Origin: Exobacillus caeni
GTDB taxonomy: Bacteria; Bacillota; Bacilli; Bacillales; Guptibacillaceae
Direction: 5' to 3'
NCBI RefSeq assembly: GCF_005747095.1
Contig: NZ_SWLG01000002.1
Span: 62,001-126,000, forward strand
Length of the DNA: 64,000 bases
Shown here: piece by piece, positions 24,760 to 33,667 of the stretch
Layout: the number at the start of each line of letters is the position of its first letter
How positions within the stretch are numbered: the stretch's first letter is position 1
Program-made: the position numbers and the translations under genes
Notes under the pieces: generated by a model
The model's database searches: none
Told to the model about the DNA's origin: nothing
The model's input: only the letters and a program-made list of their open reading frames with translations

Positions 24760-26370
24760 ATGCAACAAGATCATCTATTTTATCCTTATAATTCACAGCG
24801 AAACACAACAATAGCAAAAAAAGGTATGGTCGCAACCTCACAGCCGCTCGCAGCTCAGGCAGGTCTGGATATTATAAAAAAGGGCGGGAATGCGATCGAT
24901 GCAGCGATTGCTACTGCGGCATGTTTAACGGTAGTGGAACCAACTTCTAATGGAATAGGCGGGGACGCATTTGCGCTGGTATGGACGAAAGGAAAGCTTC
25001 ACGGCTTGAATGCAAGTGGACCTTCTCCAAAGAACATTTCGATCGACGCTGTTAAAGAACGAGGATACGAAGAGATTCCAAAGCACGGCTGGATCCCTGT
25101 AACTGTTCCTGGAGCACCGGGAGCATGGGCAGAGCTATCAAAGCGCTTTGGGAAGCTTCCTTTAACGGAGGTGTTAGCACCAGCAATCGATTATGCTGAG
25201 AATGGCTATCCGATTTCACCCATTCTCGGAAAGTACTGGAAAAGCGCAGTGAACAAATTCAAAGAGATCTTATCAGGTGCGGAATTCGACAGTTGGTTTG
25301 AGACGTTTGCTCCTGATGGAAAAGCTCCTGAGATCGGTGGGATTTGGAAGTCTCCAGGCCATGCTGTAACATTGAGGTCTATTGCAGAAAGCAATGCTGA
25401 ATCGTTTTATCAAGGTGAGCTGGCAGAAAAAATAGAACAGTTCTCCAAAGAATACAATGGTTTTATTACAAAAGAAGACCTTGCTTCATTCAAACCAGAA
25501 TGGGTAGATCCTATTAAAGTGAATTATCGAGGCTATGATGTGTGGGAAATTCCTCCGAATGGCCAGGGGCTAATTGCTTTAATGGCGCTAAACATCCTTA
25601 AAGAATATGAGTTTGACCAAAAAGAATCTGTCGACACGTACCATAAGCAGATGGAAGCTATGAAACTAGCATTTATGGACGGCCAAAAATACATCACAGA
25701 AGAAAGTGAAATGTCTGTGAAGGTAGAGCAGTTGTTGTCTGAACAATACGGAGAAGAGCGCAGGTCTCTGATTGGGGAAGAGGCACTTACTCCAGAACCG
25801 GGAACGCCGCCTAAGGGAGGAACAGTTTATCTCGCAACTGCGGATGAAGAAGGCAATATGGTTTCGTTTATCCAGAGTAACTACATGGGATTCGGTTCAG
25901 GACTTGTGGTGCCAGGCACCGGGATCGCACTCCAAAACCGCGGTCACAACTTCTCACTAGATCCAGAACATGATAATCGGTTGGAGCCCAGCAAGAAAAC
26001 GTACCATACGATTATCCCGGGATTTATCACAAAAGGCGACCAGCCGGTGGGATCGTTCGGAGTGATGGGCGGATTTATGCAGCCGCAGGGGCATGTTCAG
26101 GTAGCGATGAATACGATCGATTTCCACCTCAATCCGCAGGCCGCGTTAGATGCACCAAGATGGCAATGGCTTGAAGGGAAGAAGATTGCAGTTGAAAATA
26201 ATTTCCCTACCCATATTGCACAGGCGTTAGCTAGAAAAGGACATGACATTCAAGTAGCTCTTGATTCCGGTTTGTTTGGCAGGGGACAGATTATCTGGAG
26301 AAACCCGGACAGCGGAGTCCTGTTTGGCGGAACAGAATCAAGAACAGATGGAAGTGTCGCGGCGTGGTAA
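24760..26370 (+). CDS. Gamma-glutamyltransferase family protein (YwrD-like)
   Basis: 536 residues from ATG 24760, with GGGAG eight bases upstream; TTG 24745 lies within that site. MVATSQPLAAQAGLDIIKKGGNAIDAA (in parts) near residue 30 and NGIGGDAFALVW near 65 are family hallmarks. The autocatalytic cleavage point is before the threonine in PKGGTVYLATAD near 350, and GFGSGLVVPGTGI and GVMGGFMQPQGHVQV follow. No signal peptide is visible, so it is probably cytoplasmic like YwrD, rather than secreted like B. subtilis Ggt. It transfers or hydrolyses gamma-glutamyl groups. Confidence 0.88.
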   Translation: MQQDHLFYPYNSQRNTTIAKKGMVATSQPLAAQAGLDIIKKGGNAIDAAIATAACLTVVEPTSNGIGGDAFALVWTKGKLHGLNASGPSPKNISIDAVKERGYEEIPKHGWIPVTVPGAPGAWAELSKRFGKLPLTEVLAPAIDYAENGYPISPILGKYWKSAVNKFKEILSGAEFDSWFETFAPDGKAPEIGGIWKSPGHAVTLRSIAESNAESFYQGELAEKIEQFSKEYNGFITKEDLASFKPEWVDPIKVNYRGYDVWEIPPNGQGLIALMALNILKEYEFDQKESVDTYHKQMEAMKLAFMDGQKYITEESEMSVKVEQLLSEQYGEERRSLIGEEALTPEPGTPPKGGTVYLATADEEGNMVSFIQSNYMGFGSGLVVPGTGIALQNRGHNFSLDPEHDNRLEPSKKTYHTIIPGFITKGDQPVGSFGVMGGFMQPQGHVQVAMNTIDFHLNPQAALDAPRWQWLEGKKIAVENNFPTHIAQALARKGHDIQVALDSGLFGRGQIIWRNPDSGVLFGGTESRTDGSVAAW

Positions 26371-27002
26371 TGGAAAGCAGAAAGGAAGCCCTGGAACCGA
26401 CAATTAAGAATCGATCCCCGAAGTTGTCCCTTCCCCAAAAACAGGGCCAGTTGTTCTGGGCATTCTTTAAAGTAGGAATGCTCGGCTACGGGGGAGGCCC
26501 ATCTTCTATACCTCTTGTTCATAAAGAGGTTGTTGAGAACTATAAATGGATGAACGATGATGAATTTGGGGATACGTTGGCACTCGCAAACACCCTGCCA
26601 GGACCAATCGCTACCAAGATGGCAGGTTACATTGGATATAAAGTAGGCGGGATAACTGGTTTGATCAATGCTGTTGCAGCAACGATCATTCCGACAATCT
26701 TTTTGATGGTTATCCTTTTAACCTCATTGTCCACGTTTAAAGACCAGCAGTGGGTAGCAGGAATGGCGCAGGCAGTCGTTCCCGTCGTAGGAGTAATGCT
26801 CGCGGTGCTTACCTGGCAGTTTTTTAGTAAAGCTAAAGGTGGTCTTGGTTGGACTGGCAGTATAATACTTGTACTGGCAAGTATTATGGCAATCGAGTTC
26901 TTAGGCATTCATCCGGGTGTTGTTATCTTCGTATTATTAGTCGCGGCTTTTATCAAAAAGGACAAAGAGGCTGGAAATGAAAAGAGTGGTGAAACGTCAT
27001 GA
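26370..27002 (+). CDS. Chromate transporter-family protein, first half (CHR, short-chain pair)
   Basis: 210 residues from ATG 26370, which overlaps the previous stop by one base. CHR domain: GMLGYGGGPSSIPLV near residue 32, then NTLPGPIATKMAGYIGYKVGG near 75, and five to six membrane helices. Short CHR proteins work as two-gene pairs; the partner follows in an ATGA overlap. The family exports chromate or moves other anions. Being last in a peptide-related operon suggests an organic anion rather than chromate. Confidence 0.85.
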   Translation: MESRKEALEPTIKNRSPKLSLPQKQGQLFWAFFKVGMLGYGGGPSSIPLVHKEVVENYKWMNDDEFGDTLALANTLPGPIATKMAGYIGYKVGGITGLINAVAATIIPTIFLMVILLTSLSTFKDQQWVAGMAQAVVPVVGVMLAVLTWQFFSKAKGGLGWTGSIILVLASIMAIEFLGIHPGVVIFVLLVAAFIKKDKEAGNEKSGETS

Positions 27003-27538
27003 TCTATTGGCAGATTTTCCTGGCATTTTTCATTCCCGGAATATTGGGGTACGGAGGCGGACCGGCTTCGATTCCTCTTGTAGAAAATGAAGTTGTTGAC
27101 CGCTTTGGATGGATGAACGTCAACGAGTTTAGTGAAGTGCTTGCGATGGGGAATGCACTTCCCGGTCCGATCGCCACTAAAATGGCAGGATACATCGGAT
27201 TTGAACAGGGCGGTGTGCTTGGAGCAATCGTCGGAGTATTCGCTACAGTAGCACCATCGCTTATCTTGATGGTCGTTCTGTTGGGCATACTTTATAAATT
27301 CAAAGATTCGCCAAAAGTGAAAAGGATGACATTATTTATCCGCCCGACGATTGCAGTATTACTTGGCGTGATGGCTTATGAATTTTTTAAAAGCTCTTAC
27401 GAAGGAGCTGGTTTGCTGCAAACAGCTTTTCTAATAGTCGCAAGCTACCTTCTTCTAGAGAGGTTTAAAGTCCATCCTGCGTTTGTAATCATGGGAGCGT
27501 TAGGTTATGGAGCGGTTTTCCTGGGAGGTATAATATAA
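26999..27538 (+). CDS. Chromate transporter-family protein, second half (CHR, short-chain pair)
   Basis: 179 residues. The same domain as its neighbour: PGILGYGGGPASIPLVENEVV near residue 14 and NALPGPIATKMAGYIGFEQGG near 55. Two complete, coupled genes are normal for short-chain CHR transporters, so this is not a frameshift of one long gene. It ends the run that began with the two-component genes. Confidence 0.85.
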   Translation: MIYWQIFLAFFIPGILGYGGGPASIPLVENEVVDRFGWMNVNEFSEVLAMGNALPGPIATKMAGYIGFEQGGVLGAIVGVFATVAPSLILMVVLLGILYKFKDSPKVKRMTLFIRPTIAVLLGVMAYEFFKSSYEGAGLLQTAFLIVASYLLLERFKVHPAFVIMGALGYGAVFLGGII

Positions 27539-27560
27539 GAACACACCCCTTGATCAGAGG

Positions 27561-27587
27561 GGGACAAAGGGACAGGTACCTTGTCCC
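27561..27587 (+). repeat. Family A palindromic repeat, copy A5 (forward)
   Basis: GGGACAAA plus GGGACAGGTACCTTGTCCC (TA for TT in the centre). It forms an inverted pair with A6, 135 bases away, with palindrome C2 between them. Confidence 0.9.
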
Positions 27588-27646
27588 AGGGCTGGTTAGC
27601 ATGTTCAGGTGAGTAATGTTGATGAACCAAACAATAAAGATTTTTT

Positions 27647-27690
27647 CGAACAGAGGCCTCAATCAAACATTTGATTGAGGCCTGTGTTCG
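27647..27690. repeat. Family C palindrome, copy C2; likely bidirectional terminator
   Basis: Arms of 21 bases (27647-27667 and 27670-27690, 20 matching) around CA: outer AGGCCTC/GAGGCCT, core AATCAAACATTTGATT. It lies between the convergent CHR and gabR-like genes. Confidence 0.85.
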
Positions 27691-27722
27691 TTTTAAATAA
27701 ATTATTTTTTTCCTTCAACTAA

Positions 27723-27749
27723 GGGACAAGGAACCTGTCCCTATGTCCC
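27723..27749 (-). repeat. Family A palindromic repeat, copy A6 (reverse)
   Basis: GGGACAAGGAACCTGTCCC then TATGTCCC. Its outer GGGACATAG supplies the last codons (Gly-Thr) and stop of the gabR-like gene. Confidence 0.9.
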
Positions 27750-29156
27750 AAGAACACTAAAAAGACGATCAACAGCTTCAGCTATCTTTTCCTCCTGAAT
27801 GTTAGCAAACCCGATAATTAAATCGATCTTATTATTACTTTCGTATTCTTTCTCTAGTAAAAACCGTTTCATTGTATAGATTTCTAGTTTTTGTTCCTTG
27901 GCCCTTGTTTCAATTTCTTCATAGCTTTTTGTGGTTTTAAAGTGGGCTAGTAGATGGAGGCCGGCTGGTATGTCATCGATTTCCACATTGCTTTTAAAAC
28001 GATCCTGAAGCTCTTTTATTAACATTTTTCTTTTCGTTTCGTAAAGATGGTTCATTCTTTTTACGTGTCTGCTGTACTCTCCGTTTTCTATAAAATAGTG
28101 TAAGGTGAAAAGGTTTAAGGAGTTGCTGGATTGGATTAAATCGGTATGGTATCGACGGAACTCTCTTAATAAATCAGGCGGCAGTACCATGTAGCTAATG
28201 CGTAAGCCGGGCAACATCGTTTTAGAAAAAGAGCCGGTATAAATAACCCGCTGATTGCGGTCTAAGCTTTGTAAGGCAGGAATACTGTCTGTTTTATATT
28301 TAAATTCACTATCATAATCATCTTCTACAATATACCGATCGCCAGAAGAAGCAGCCCAGTTTAAAAGCTCGATCCGTCTGGATATAGGCATTATTTTACC
28401 GGTAGGAAACTGGTGGGACGGAGTGACGAACGTGAAATCTGCTGTTAAAGAGTCAACTTCCTCTATCTTAATCCCCCTGTCATCGAGACCGACAGGATTA
28501 ACGTTAAACCCCATTTTCTTTAATAAAGAATATAATCGAAAGTACCCGGGGTCTTCTAACGCAACAACTGCGTTATTATTTTGTGTTACCATTAATTGTT
28601 GTATCAATGACATGGTACCAGAGCCGAGCACCACTTGTTCCGGTTCACAGATAACTCCTCTTGTTAGAGCTATCAAACGGCAAATGGTTCTCCTCACAAT
28701 ATAAGGACCCTGGGGATTAGGGATTTCAGAGAGTTCCCTTTTGTGCAGGCTTAGAGCTTTTTGCTGGCACTTTAACCATTCTTTGAATGGAAATAGTGAA
28801 ATATCTGCCGTCATATGGGAAAGTGACAGCCATCCTTCGTGATTCTTACTCTTCTCTTTAAGGTCTTGAGGCAACGGTTTTTTTATAGAGTTCTCATTGT
28901 GTAAAAAACGAGTGATGCTTTCTACATAATATCCTTTTCTCTCAGAAGTATAGATATAGCCTTCAGCAAGCAGTTGTTCATAGGCATTCATCACGGAATT
29001 CACACTAACATTTAATTGGTCTGCGAGATTTCTTTTAGATGGAAGTTTTTCGTCTGGCTTCATTCTCCCTTCTAAAATATTTACCTTGATTCCCTCGTAA
29101 ATCTGCTGATAGATGTAGTTTTGATTCGATTGTTTATCTATCTTTACATAGATCAT
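27741..29156 (-). CDS. gabR: MocR/GabR-type PLP-dependent transcriptional regulator
   Basis: 471 residues. Residues 10-75 are a GntR winged helix (EKLPSKRNLADQLNVSVNSVMNAYEQL in parts), followed by an aminotransferase-like domain with the PLP lysine expected in YTGSFSKTMLPGLRISY near 315 and DDYDSEF near 285. Proteins of this kind bind PLP and GABA and activate gabTD while repressing themselves. It is divergent from the gabT-gabD pair. The shared 109-base gap holds TGGTAC/ATACCA half-sites like those of B. subtilis GabR. The last two residues and stop come from repeat A6. Confidence 0.9.
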   Translation of the reverse strand: MIYVKIDKQSNQNYIYQQIYEGIKVNILEGRMKPDEKLPSKRNLADQLNVSVNSVMNAYEQLLAEGYIYTSERKGYYVESITRFLHNENSIKKPLPQDLKEKSKNHEGWLSLSHMTADISLFPFKEWLKCQQKALSLHKRELSEIPNPQGPYIVRRTICRLIALTRGVICEPEQVVLGSGTMSLIQQLMVTQNNNAVVALEDPGYFRLYSLLKKMGFNVNPVGLDDRGIKIEEVDSLTADFTFVTPSHQFPTGKIMPISRRIELLNWAASSGDRYIVEDDYDSEFKYKTDSIPALQSLDRNQRVIYTGSFSKTMLPGLRISYMVLPPDLLREFRRYHTDLIQSSNSLNLFTLHYFIENGEYSRHVKRMNHLYETKRKMLIKELQDRFKSNVEIDDIPAGLHLLAHFKTTKSYEEIETRAKEQKLEIYTMKRFLLEKEYESNNKIDLIIGFANIQEEKIAEAVDRLFSVLGT

Positions 29157-29173
29157 AATTATCCCTCTTCAAC

Positions 29174-29216
29174 TGGTACCTTATTTTTTTCATAATTGGT
29201 ACTTTTCATTATACCA
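29174..29216. promoter_or_regulatory. GabR-like operator half-sites
   Basis: TGGTAC at 29174-29179 and 29197-29202 (23 bases apart, two helical turns) and ATACCA at 29211-29216. B. subtilis GabR recognises ATACCA direct repeats between gabR and gabT; the layout here is similar. Confidence 0.5.
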
Positions 29217-29265
29217 AATCACTGTCATCATGAAAGTAAGAATAGAATGATGAAGGAGGATTACC

Positions 29266-30570
29266 ATGACCAATACGACTTTAACGACGAAAGAGTTGCA
29301 GGAAAAGAGAAAGAAGTATGTTCCAAAAGGTGTGAGTAACGGCAATTTGAATTTTGCAGACCATGCTTCAGGAGCAACGATCACTGATATCGAAGGGAAC
29401 GACTGGATCGACTTCGCGGGGGCGATCGGCACATTGAACGTTGGCCACAGCCATGCTAAGATCACCGAGGCTGTAAAAAAACAGGTGGATAAATTCTTGC
29501 ATCCCGGATTCAATGTGATGATGTACGAAGGATACATTACGCTTGCTGAGAAATTGTGCCAGCTTACACCCGGGGATTTTGATAAGCAGGCTATTTTCTT
29601 CAATTCAGGAGCAGAAGCTGTTGAGAATGCTATAAAAGTTTCCCGTCGGTATACAGGAAGACAGGCTGTCGTTTCTTTTGTTCGCGGTTATCATGGAAGA
29701 ACAAATCTAACGATGGGCATGACCAGTAAAGTAAAACCATACAAGTTTGGTTTTGGACCATTCGCACCTGAGATTTACCAGGCACCGTTCCCTTATTTGT
29801 ATCATGAACAAAAGGAAATGACAGAAGAAGCATATATCGATCTAAAGATTGAAGAGTTTAAAGACTTCTTTATTACTACAGTCGCTCCAGAGACCGTTGC
29901 GTGTGTGGTGATGGAACCGGTTCAGGGTGAAGGCGGGTTTATTATTCCTCCGAAAAAATTTGTTCAGGCTGTTAGTGAATTCTGTAAAGAACACGGTATT
30001 GTCTTTATCGCCGATGAAATTCAAACCGGATTCGGCCGGACAGGAAAACTTTTTGCAGTTGAACATTTTGATATAATCCCTGACTTGATCACTGTATCCA
30101 AGTCTTTAGCAGCAGGGTTGCCTTTAAGTGGCGTTGTTGGAAAAGAGGAGATTCTAAACGTTGCCGACCCGGGTGAATTAGGTGGAACCTACGCTGGGAA
30201 TCCTGTGGCCTGTGCTGCTGCACTCGCTGTCATCGAAGTGATAGAAGAAGAAAATTTGCTTGAAAAAGCAGAAAACATTGGGAAGAAGATCGAATACAAG
30301 CTAAAGGAACTAGAGGAACAGCATGACTTCGTTGGCGAGATCCGGCGCCTCGGTGCGATGGTTGCTGTTGAAATCATCGAAGACCGTACCACTCAAAAAC
30401 CGGACAAAGCAAAAACAGCAGAGATTGTGAAGTTTGCGAATGCAAATGGCCTCTTACTTCTATCTGCCGGAACAAAAGGTAATGTCATACGTTTTCTTGC
30501 ACCGTTAGTCATCACAGAGGATGAATTAGCGAAAGGGTTATCGATCTTAGAGAAAGCATTTCAATCATAA
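29266..30570 (+). CDS. gabT: 4-aminobutyrate aminotransferase
   Basis: 434 residues, ATG 29266 behind GAAGGAGGATTACC. Class III PLP aminotransferase: [21 protein letters not shown] near 110, [15 protein letters not shown] near 140, [14 protein letters not shown] near 245 and the PLP lysine in [16 protein letters not shown] near 275. It converts GABA and 2-oxoglutarate to succinic semialdehyde and glutamate. Substrate choice rests on the divergent GabR-like regulator and the following semialdehyde dehydrogenase. Confidence 0.93.
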   Translation: MTNTTLTTKELQEKRKKYVPKGVSNGNLNFADHASGATITDIEGNDWIDFAGAIGTLNVGHSHAKITEAVKKQVDKFLHPGFNVMMYEGYITLAEKLCQLTPGDFDKQAIFFNSGAEAVENAIKVSRRYTGRQAVVSFVRGYHGRTNLTMGMTSKVKPYKFGFGPFAPEIYQAPFPYLYHEQKEMTEEAYIDLKIEEFKDFFITTVAPETVACVVMEPVQGEGGFIIPPKKFVQAVSEFCKEHGIVFIADEIQTGFGRTGKLFAVEHFDIIPDLITVSKSLAAGLPLSGVVGKEEILNVADPGELGGTYAGNPVACAAALAVIEVIEEENLLEKAENIGKKIEYKLKELEEQHDFVGEIRRLGAMVAVEIIEDRTTQKPDKAKTAEIVKFANANGLLLLSAGTKGNVIRFLAPLVITEDELAKGLSILEKAFQS

Positions 30571-30595
30571 TGACAGAGAAGCGGGGTACGTCCAG

Positions 30596-31987
30596 ATGAC
30601 AAAGTCTTTCAAGGTAAAGAATCCGGCCACAGGCGAGCTGGTTTCGGAAGTGAATATCAACTCAAAAGAAGAGATAGAACAAGCATTGGAGAATGGGCAC
30701 CTAAGCTTTAAAAAGTGGTCCAAAATTAACGCTCATACACGATCAGGCTATTTAAAAGATTGGTCCAACAAAATTCAGGAGAATAAAGAAGAACTAGCAA
30801 AGTTAATGACCTTAGAAAATGGCAAGCCACTAAAAGAATCCCTTGGCGAGGTTGACTATGCAACTAGCTATATCGATTGGTATGCAGAAGAAGCCAAACG
30901 AATATACGGACGAACCATTCCGGCTGCTGCTGAAACGAAGCGCATTATCGTTAGTAAGCAAGCGATCGGACTAGTCGCTGCAATTACACCATGGAATTTT
31001 CCGGCAGCTATGATGACCAGAAAAGCGGCCCCTGCGTTAGCGGCAGGGTGTACATTCATTGTTAAACCAGCAGAAGATACACCACTCACTACAATTAGAT
31101 TAATCGAACTGGCCCACGAAGTTGGAATTCCGACTGATGTCATCCAGTATGTGATTGGTGATGGAAAAGAAGTCGGCGAAATGTTCACGAGCAGCGAATA
31201 TGTACGGAAGATTACATTTACCGGTTCCACACCTGTAGGGAAGTCCCTGATCAAAAATAGTGCGGATACGATCAAACATGTCACAATGGAGCTTGGGGGA
31301 CATGCGCCTCTTATCGTAGCGCAAGATGCTGATCTAGACTTTGCCGTGAGTCAAACAATCGCTTCGAAGTTCCGTAATGCCGGTCAAACGTGTGTATGTG
31401 CTAACCGAATCATCGTACATGAAGAGGTAGTAGAGGCGTTCTCAGAAAAACTGGCAGAAGAAGTTAAAAAATTAAAAGTCGGTAATGGACTGGAAGAAGA
31501 TGTCCAAATAGGGCCTATCATTAATGAAAAAGGATACGAAAAAGTCGTTTCGCAAATCGAGGAAGCGATTGAAAAGGGCGCAGAAGTTCTTACTGGAAAT
31601 GAGTACAACGTGGATAAAGAACAAGGTTGTTTTTTCGTATATCCAACAGTGCTGAAAAACGTTGATTCAACGATGAAAATCATGCAAGAAGAAACGTTTG
31701 GACCGGTAGCTCCAATCATCAGTTATAAAGATTTAGAAGAAGCGGTTACGATTGCGAATAATACTCCGTATGGACTTGCAGCCTATTTCTTCACAAATGA
31801 TTATAAAACAGGAACGTACTTACATGATCACTTAGACTTCGGCATTGTAGGGTGGAACGATGGTGCCCCATCTGCTGCCCATGTTCCATTCGGTGGAATG
31901 AAAGAAAGCGGACTTGGACGTGAAGGCGGTATCGAAGGGATCGAGCCATATTTAGAAACGAAATATTTATCGATTGGAAATCTATAA
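30596..31987 (+). CDS. gabD: Succinate-semialdehyde dehydrogenase
   Basis: 463 residues, 25 bases after gabT. Aldehyde dehydrogenase fold with [22 protein letters not shown] in parts near residue 130, [11 protein letters not shown] near 205, catalytic glutamate in [11 protein letters not shown] near 230 and catalytic cysteine in [11 protein letters not shown] near 264. It oxidises succinic semialdehyde to succinate, closing the GABA shunt into the TCA cycle. The GQTCVC motif is typical of GabD. Repeat A7 follows six bases after the stop. Confidence 0.93.
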   Translation: MTKSFKVKNPATGELVSEVNINSKEEIEQALENGHLSFKKWSKINAHTRSGYLKDWSNKIQENKEELAKLMTLENGKPLKESLGEVDYATSYIDWYAEEAKRIYGRTIPAAAETKRIIVSKQAIGLVAAITPWNFPAAMMTRKAAPALAAGCTFIVKPAEDTPLTTIRLIELAHEVGIPTDVIQYVIGDGKEVGEMFTSSEYVRKITFTGSTPVGKSLIKNSADTIKHVTMELGGHAPLIVAQDADLDFAVSQTIASKFRNAGQTCVCANRIIVHEEVVEAFSEKLAEEVKKLKVGNGLEEDVQIGPIINEKGYEKVVSQIEEAIEKGAEVLTGNEYNVDKEQGCFFVYPTVLKNVDSTMKIMQEETFGPVAPIISYKDLEEAVTIANNTPYGLAAYFFTNDYKTGTYLHDHLDFGIVGWNDGAPSAAHVPFGGMKESGLGREGGIEGIEPYLETKYLSIGNL

Positions 31988-31992
31988 ACCTA

Positions 31993-32019
31993 GGGACATA
32001 GGGACAGGTTCCTTGTCCC
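31993..32019 (+). repeat. Family A palindromic repeat, copy A7 (forward)
   Basis: GGGACATA plus perfect core GGGACAGGTTCCTTGTCCC, just past gabD. With A8 (reverse, 32835) it brackets palindrome C3 and the kynB-like gene. Confidence 0.9.
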
Positions 32020-32060
32020 AGCAAATCTCCAGTACTAAAAATCATTTAAACGAAAGCTGA

Positions 32061-32102
32061 GAACACACGCCTTGATCAAACGAATGATTAAGGCGTGTGT
32101 TC
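32061..32102. repeat. Family C palindrome, copy C3; likely bidirectional terminator
   Basis: GAACACACGCCTTGATCA (32061-32078) pairs with TGATTAAGGCGTGTGTTC (32085-32102), 17 of 18. It lies between the convergent gabD and kynB-like genes. Its centre (AACGAA) is more degenerate than in other copies. Confidence 0.8.
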
Positions 32103-32160
32103 GTTTAAATATTTCATTTCTCAGTAAAAACGCAAAATAATCCTGTATGCCTTTTTGATT

Positions 32161-32808
32161 CTAATCCATCTCCACTGCAACCGCTCTAACTGGCGATCCG
32201 TCAAGTCCCTGTAATTTTAAAGGTAGAGCTATGATAAGCGGATCAGGAAAATCGATTTTATCAAAGTTACAGAAATTCTCTCCGATGATTCCGTTTACCC
32301 CTGTGATTGCATCGTGTACAGGGAAAGCCGATCCGTCTGGTGGATCCACGTTTAATGCGTCGATGAAGAAAGTCCTTACTCCTTTTTCTAGCAGGTGAGT
32401 GATGATTTCAACAGAGAGATAAGGATGGTTAAAGTATGTTTCGGTACCAATAAATTGCGACCATCCTGTTTGGAAGAGAACGATGTTTTCTGACCTTATA
32501 TTTTCCAGCTGTTCGGCAACATCTGCAAATGTAATCTCCTCACCTGGCTTTTTTCCTCTCACATCGAGTACAACGCCACGTCCCATGAATTTCACCAGAT
32601 CTGATTCGTCGATCCGATCGCCTTCCTGCTGAAAGTGGTAGGGAGCATCTACATGTGTTCCGGTATGCGACCCGATATTCAAGGAAGTGACCTGGTAGCC
32701 GTCTTTTGCCAGTTCTGCAGCAGGGGTGATGTTCGGCACGGGGTCTCCGGGATAAACAGGGGTTTCAGTTGTTATTGGAATAGATAGATCGATAATTTTT
32801 TTGAACAA
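32161..32808 (-). CDS. Cyclase/kynurenine formamidase-like hydrolase
   Basis: 215 residues from TTG 32808, with GGAGGAAAC upstream. Cyclase family (KynB-like): LSIPITTETPVYPGDP at the N-terminus and the metal-binding SHTGTHVDAPYHF near residue 48, with GVNGIIGENFCNF near 180. The fold hydrolyses formamide or amide bonds. No other tryptophan-degradation gene is near, so kynurenine formamidase activity is not assured; an amide or cyclic imide in the upstream operon's pathway is an alternative. It is in the same direction as the nitrilase-permease operon but separated from it by repeat A8. A decayed copy of its 5' end lies at 39960-40070. Confidence 0.82.
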   Translation of the reverse strand: MFKKIIDLSIPITTETPVYPGDPVPNITPAAELAKDGYQVTSLNIGSHTGTHVDAPYHFQQEGDRIDESDLVKFMGRGVVLDVRGKKPGEEITFADVAEQLENIRSENIVLFQTGWSQFIGTETYFNHPYLSVEIITHLLEKGVRTFFIDALNVDPPDGSAFPVHDAITGVNGIIGENFCNFDKIDFPDPLIIALPLKLQGLDGSPVRAVAVEMD

Positions 32809-32834
32809 ATTGTTTCCTCCTTATCAAAGGATGA

Positions 32835-32861
32835 GGGACAAGGGACCTGTCCCTCTGTCCC
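32835..32861 (-). repeat. Family A palindromic repeat, copy A8 (reverse)
   Basis: GGGACAAGGGACCTGTCCC then TCTGTCCC, squeezed between the amidase stop (32864) and the kynB-like ribosome binding site. Confidence 0.9.
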
Positions 32862-32863
32862 TC

Positions 32864-33664
32864 CTACGTCTCATATACGTCGGTTCTTCGTTCTTCCAGC
32901 ATTGTGAAGAAGCTTTCCTTGATTTCTTTTCGCCATTCTTCATCCAGGGTTGCTGTAATGAGTGTGTCTTCGTATTTAGCTGCAGTCTTAATCGTTTGCC
33001 CGTCCGGTCCGTATATGGCTGATTTTCCAAAAAAGGTTAATTCCCCGGATTCGCCTACATGGTTGCAAGCTGCGACATAGACGGTGTTATCGATTGCTCT
33101 GGCCGCACCGAACTGGGTGAAAGGAGCATCGTACGGATCTTCCCAGGCGCTCGGTGCAATCAGAATGTCAGCGCCCTTAAGGGCAAGGGCACGTGAAAGT
33201 TCAGGGAAGGCCAGGTCCCAGCAAATCATAAGCCCGATTTTTCCGATATCGGTCTGAACCGTTACAAGTTCTGATCCGGCAGTGAAAATTCCTCTTTCTA
33301 AGGGAGTAAGATGTATTTTGCGATAGTTAGCTTCAGCATTTCCGTCGGGACCCACCAGTTGGATTGCATTATAAATTTTTCCTTCCGTATCTTTTTCTAC
33401 ATATCCGTAAACGATGTTTACCTCATATTGTTGAGCTGCTTTCCGCATTCTTTGAGAGATGGGTCCGTCTTGTGTTTGTGCAAGTTCTTTTATTTCTGAA
33501 GTAAGAAAATAGCCAGTGGCAGCGAGCTCCGGAAAAATGATCAAGCGTGTCTCCGGGTGAGCAATTTTACATTGGTTGACCATGTCTTCCATTTTTTTTA
33601 TGTTGGAAGCAATGTCACCATTTTGAAAAGCTGCCTGTGCCACAGTAATTTGTTGCGTTTTCAT
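32864..33664 (-). CDS. Carbon-nitrogen hydrolase (nitrilase superfamily amidase)
   Basis: 266 residues. The catalytic triad is in place: glutamate in IIFPELAATGYF near 45, lysine in NYRKIHLTPLE near 115 and cysteine in GLMICWDLAFPE near 147. The branch includes aliphatic amidases, omega-amidases and N-carbamoyl hydrolases. Encoded four bases after the NCS1 permease gene, it probably releases ammonia from an imported amide, ureide or carbamoyl compound. Substrate cannot be told from sequence. Confidence 0.9.
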   Translation of the reverse strand: MKTQQITVAQAAFQNGDIASNIKKMEDMVNQCKIAHPETRLIIFPELAATGYFLTSEIKELAQTQDGPISQRMRKAAQQYEVNIVYGYVEKDTEGKIYNAIQLVGPDGNAEANYRKIHLTPLERGIFTAGSELVTVQTDIGKIGLMICWDLAFPELSRALALKGADILIAPSAWEDPYDAPFTQFGAARAIDNTVYVAACNHVGESGELTFFGKSAIYGPDGQTIKTAAKYEDTLITATLDEEWRKEIKESFFTMLEERRTDVYET

Positions 33665-33667
33665 GTT

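Noticed and set aside
25908-25920. GGTGCCAGGCACC, identical to the family B arm, inside the gamma-glutamyltransferase gene
   Set aside because: It encodes the conserved VVPGTG segment of the enzyme and has no second arm or GGACAGTTGTCC centre; a coincidence of codon use.
26370-27538. A single chromate transporter gene broken by a frameshift
   Set aside because: Each half has its own start, complete CHR domain and ATGA coupling, as is normal for short-chain CHR pairs.
32161-32808. Firm assignment as kynurenine formamidase in tryptophan degradation
   Set aside because: No kynurenine-pathway genes are nearby; only the cyclase-family fold is supported.
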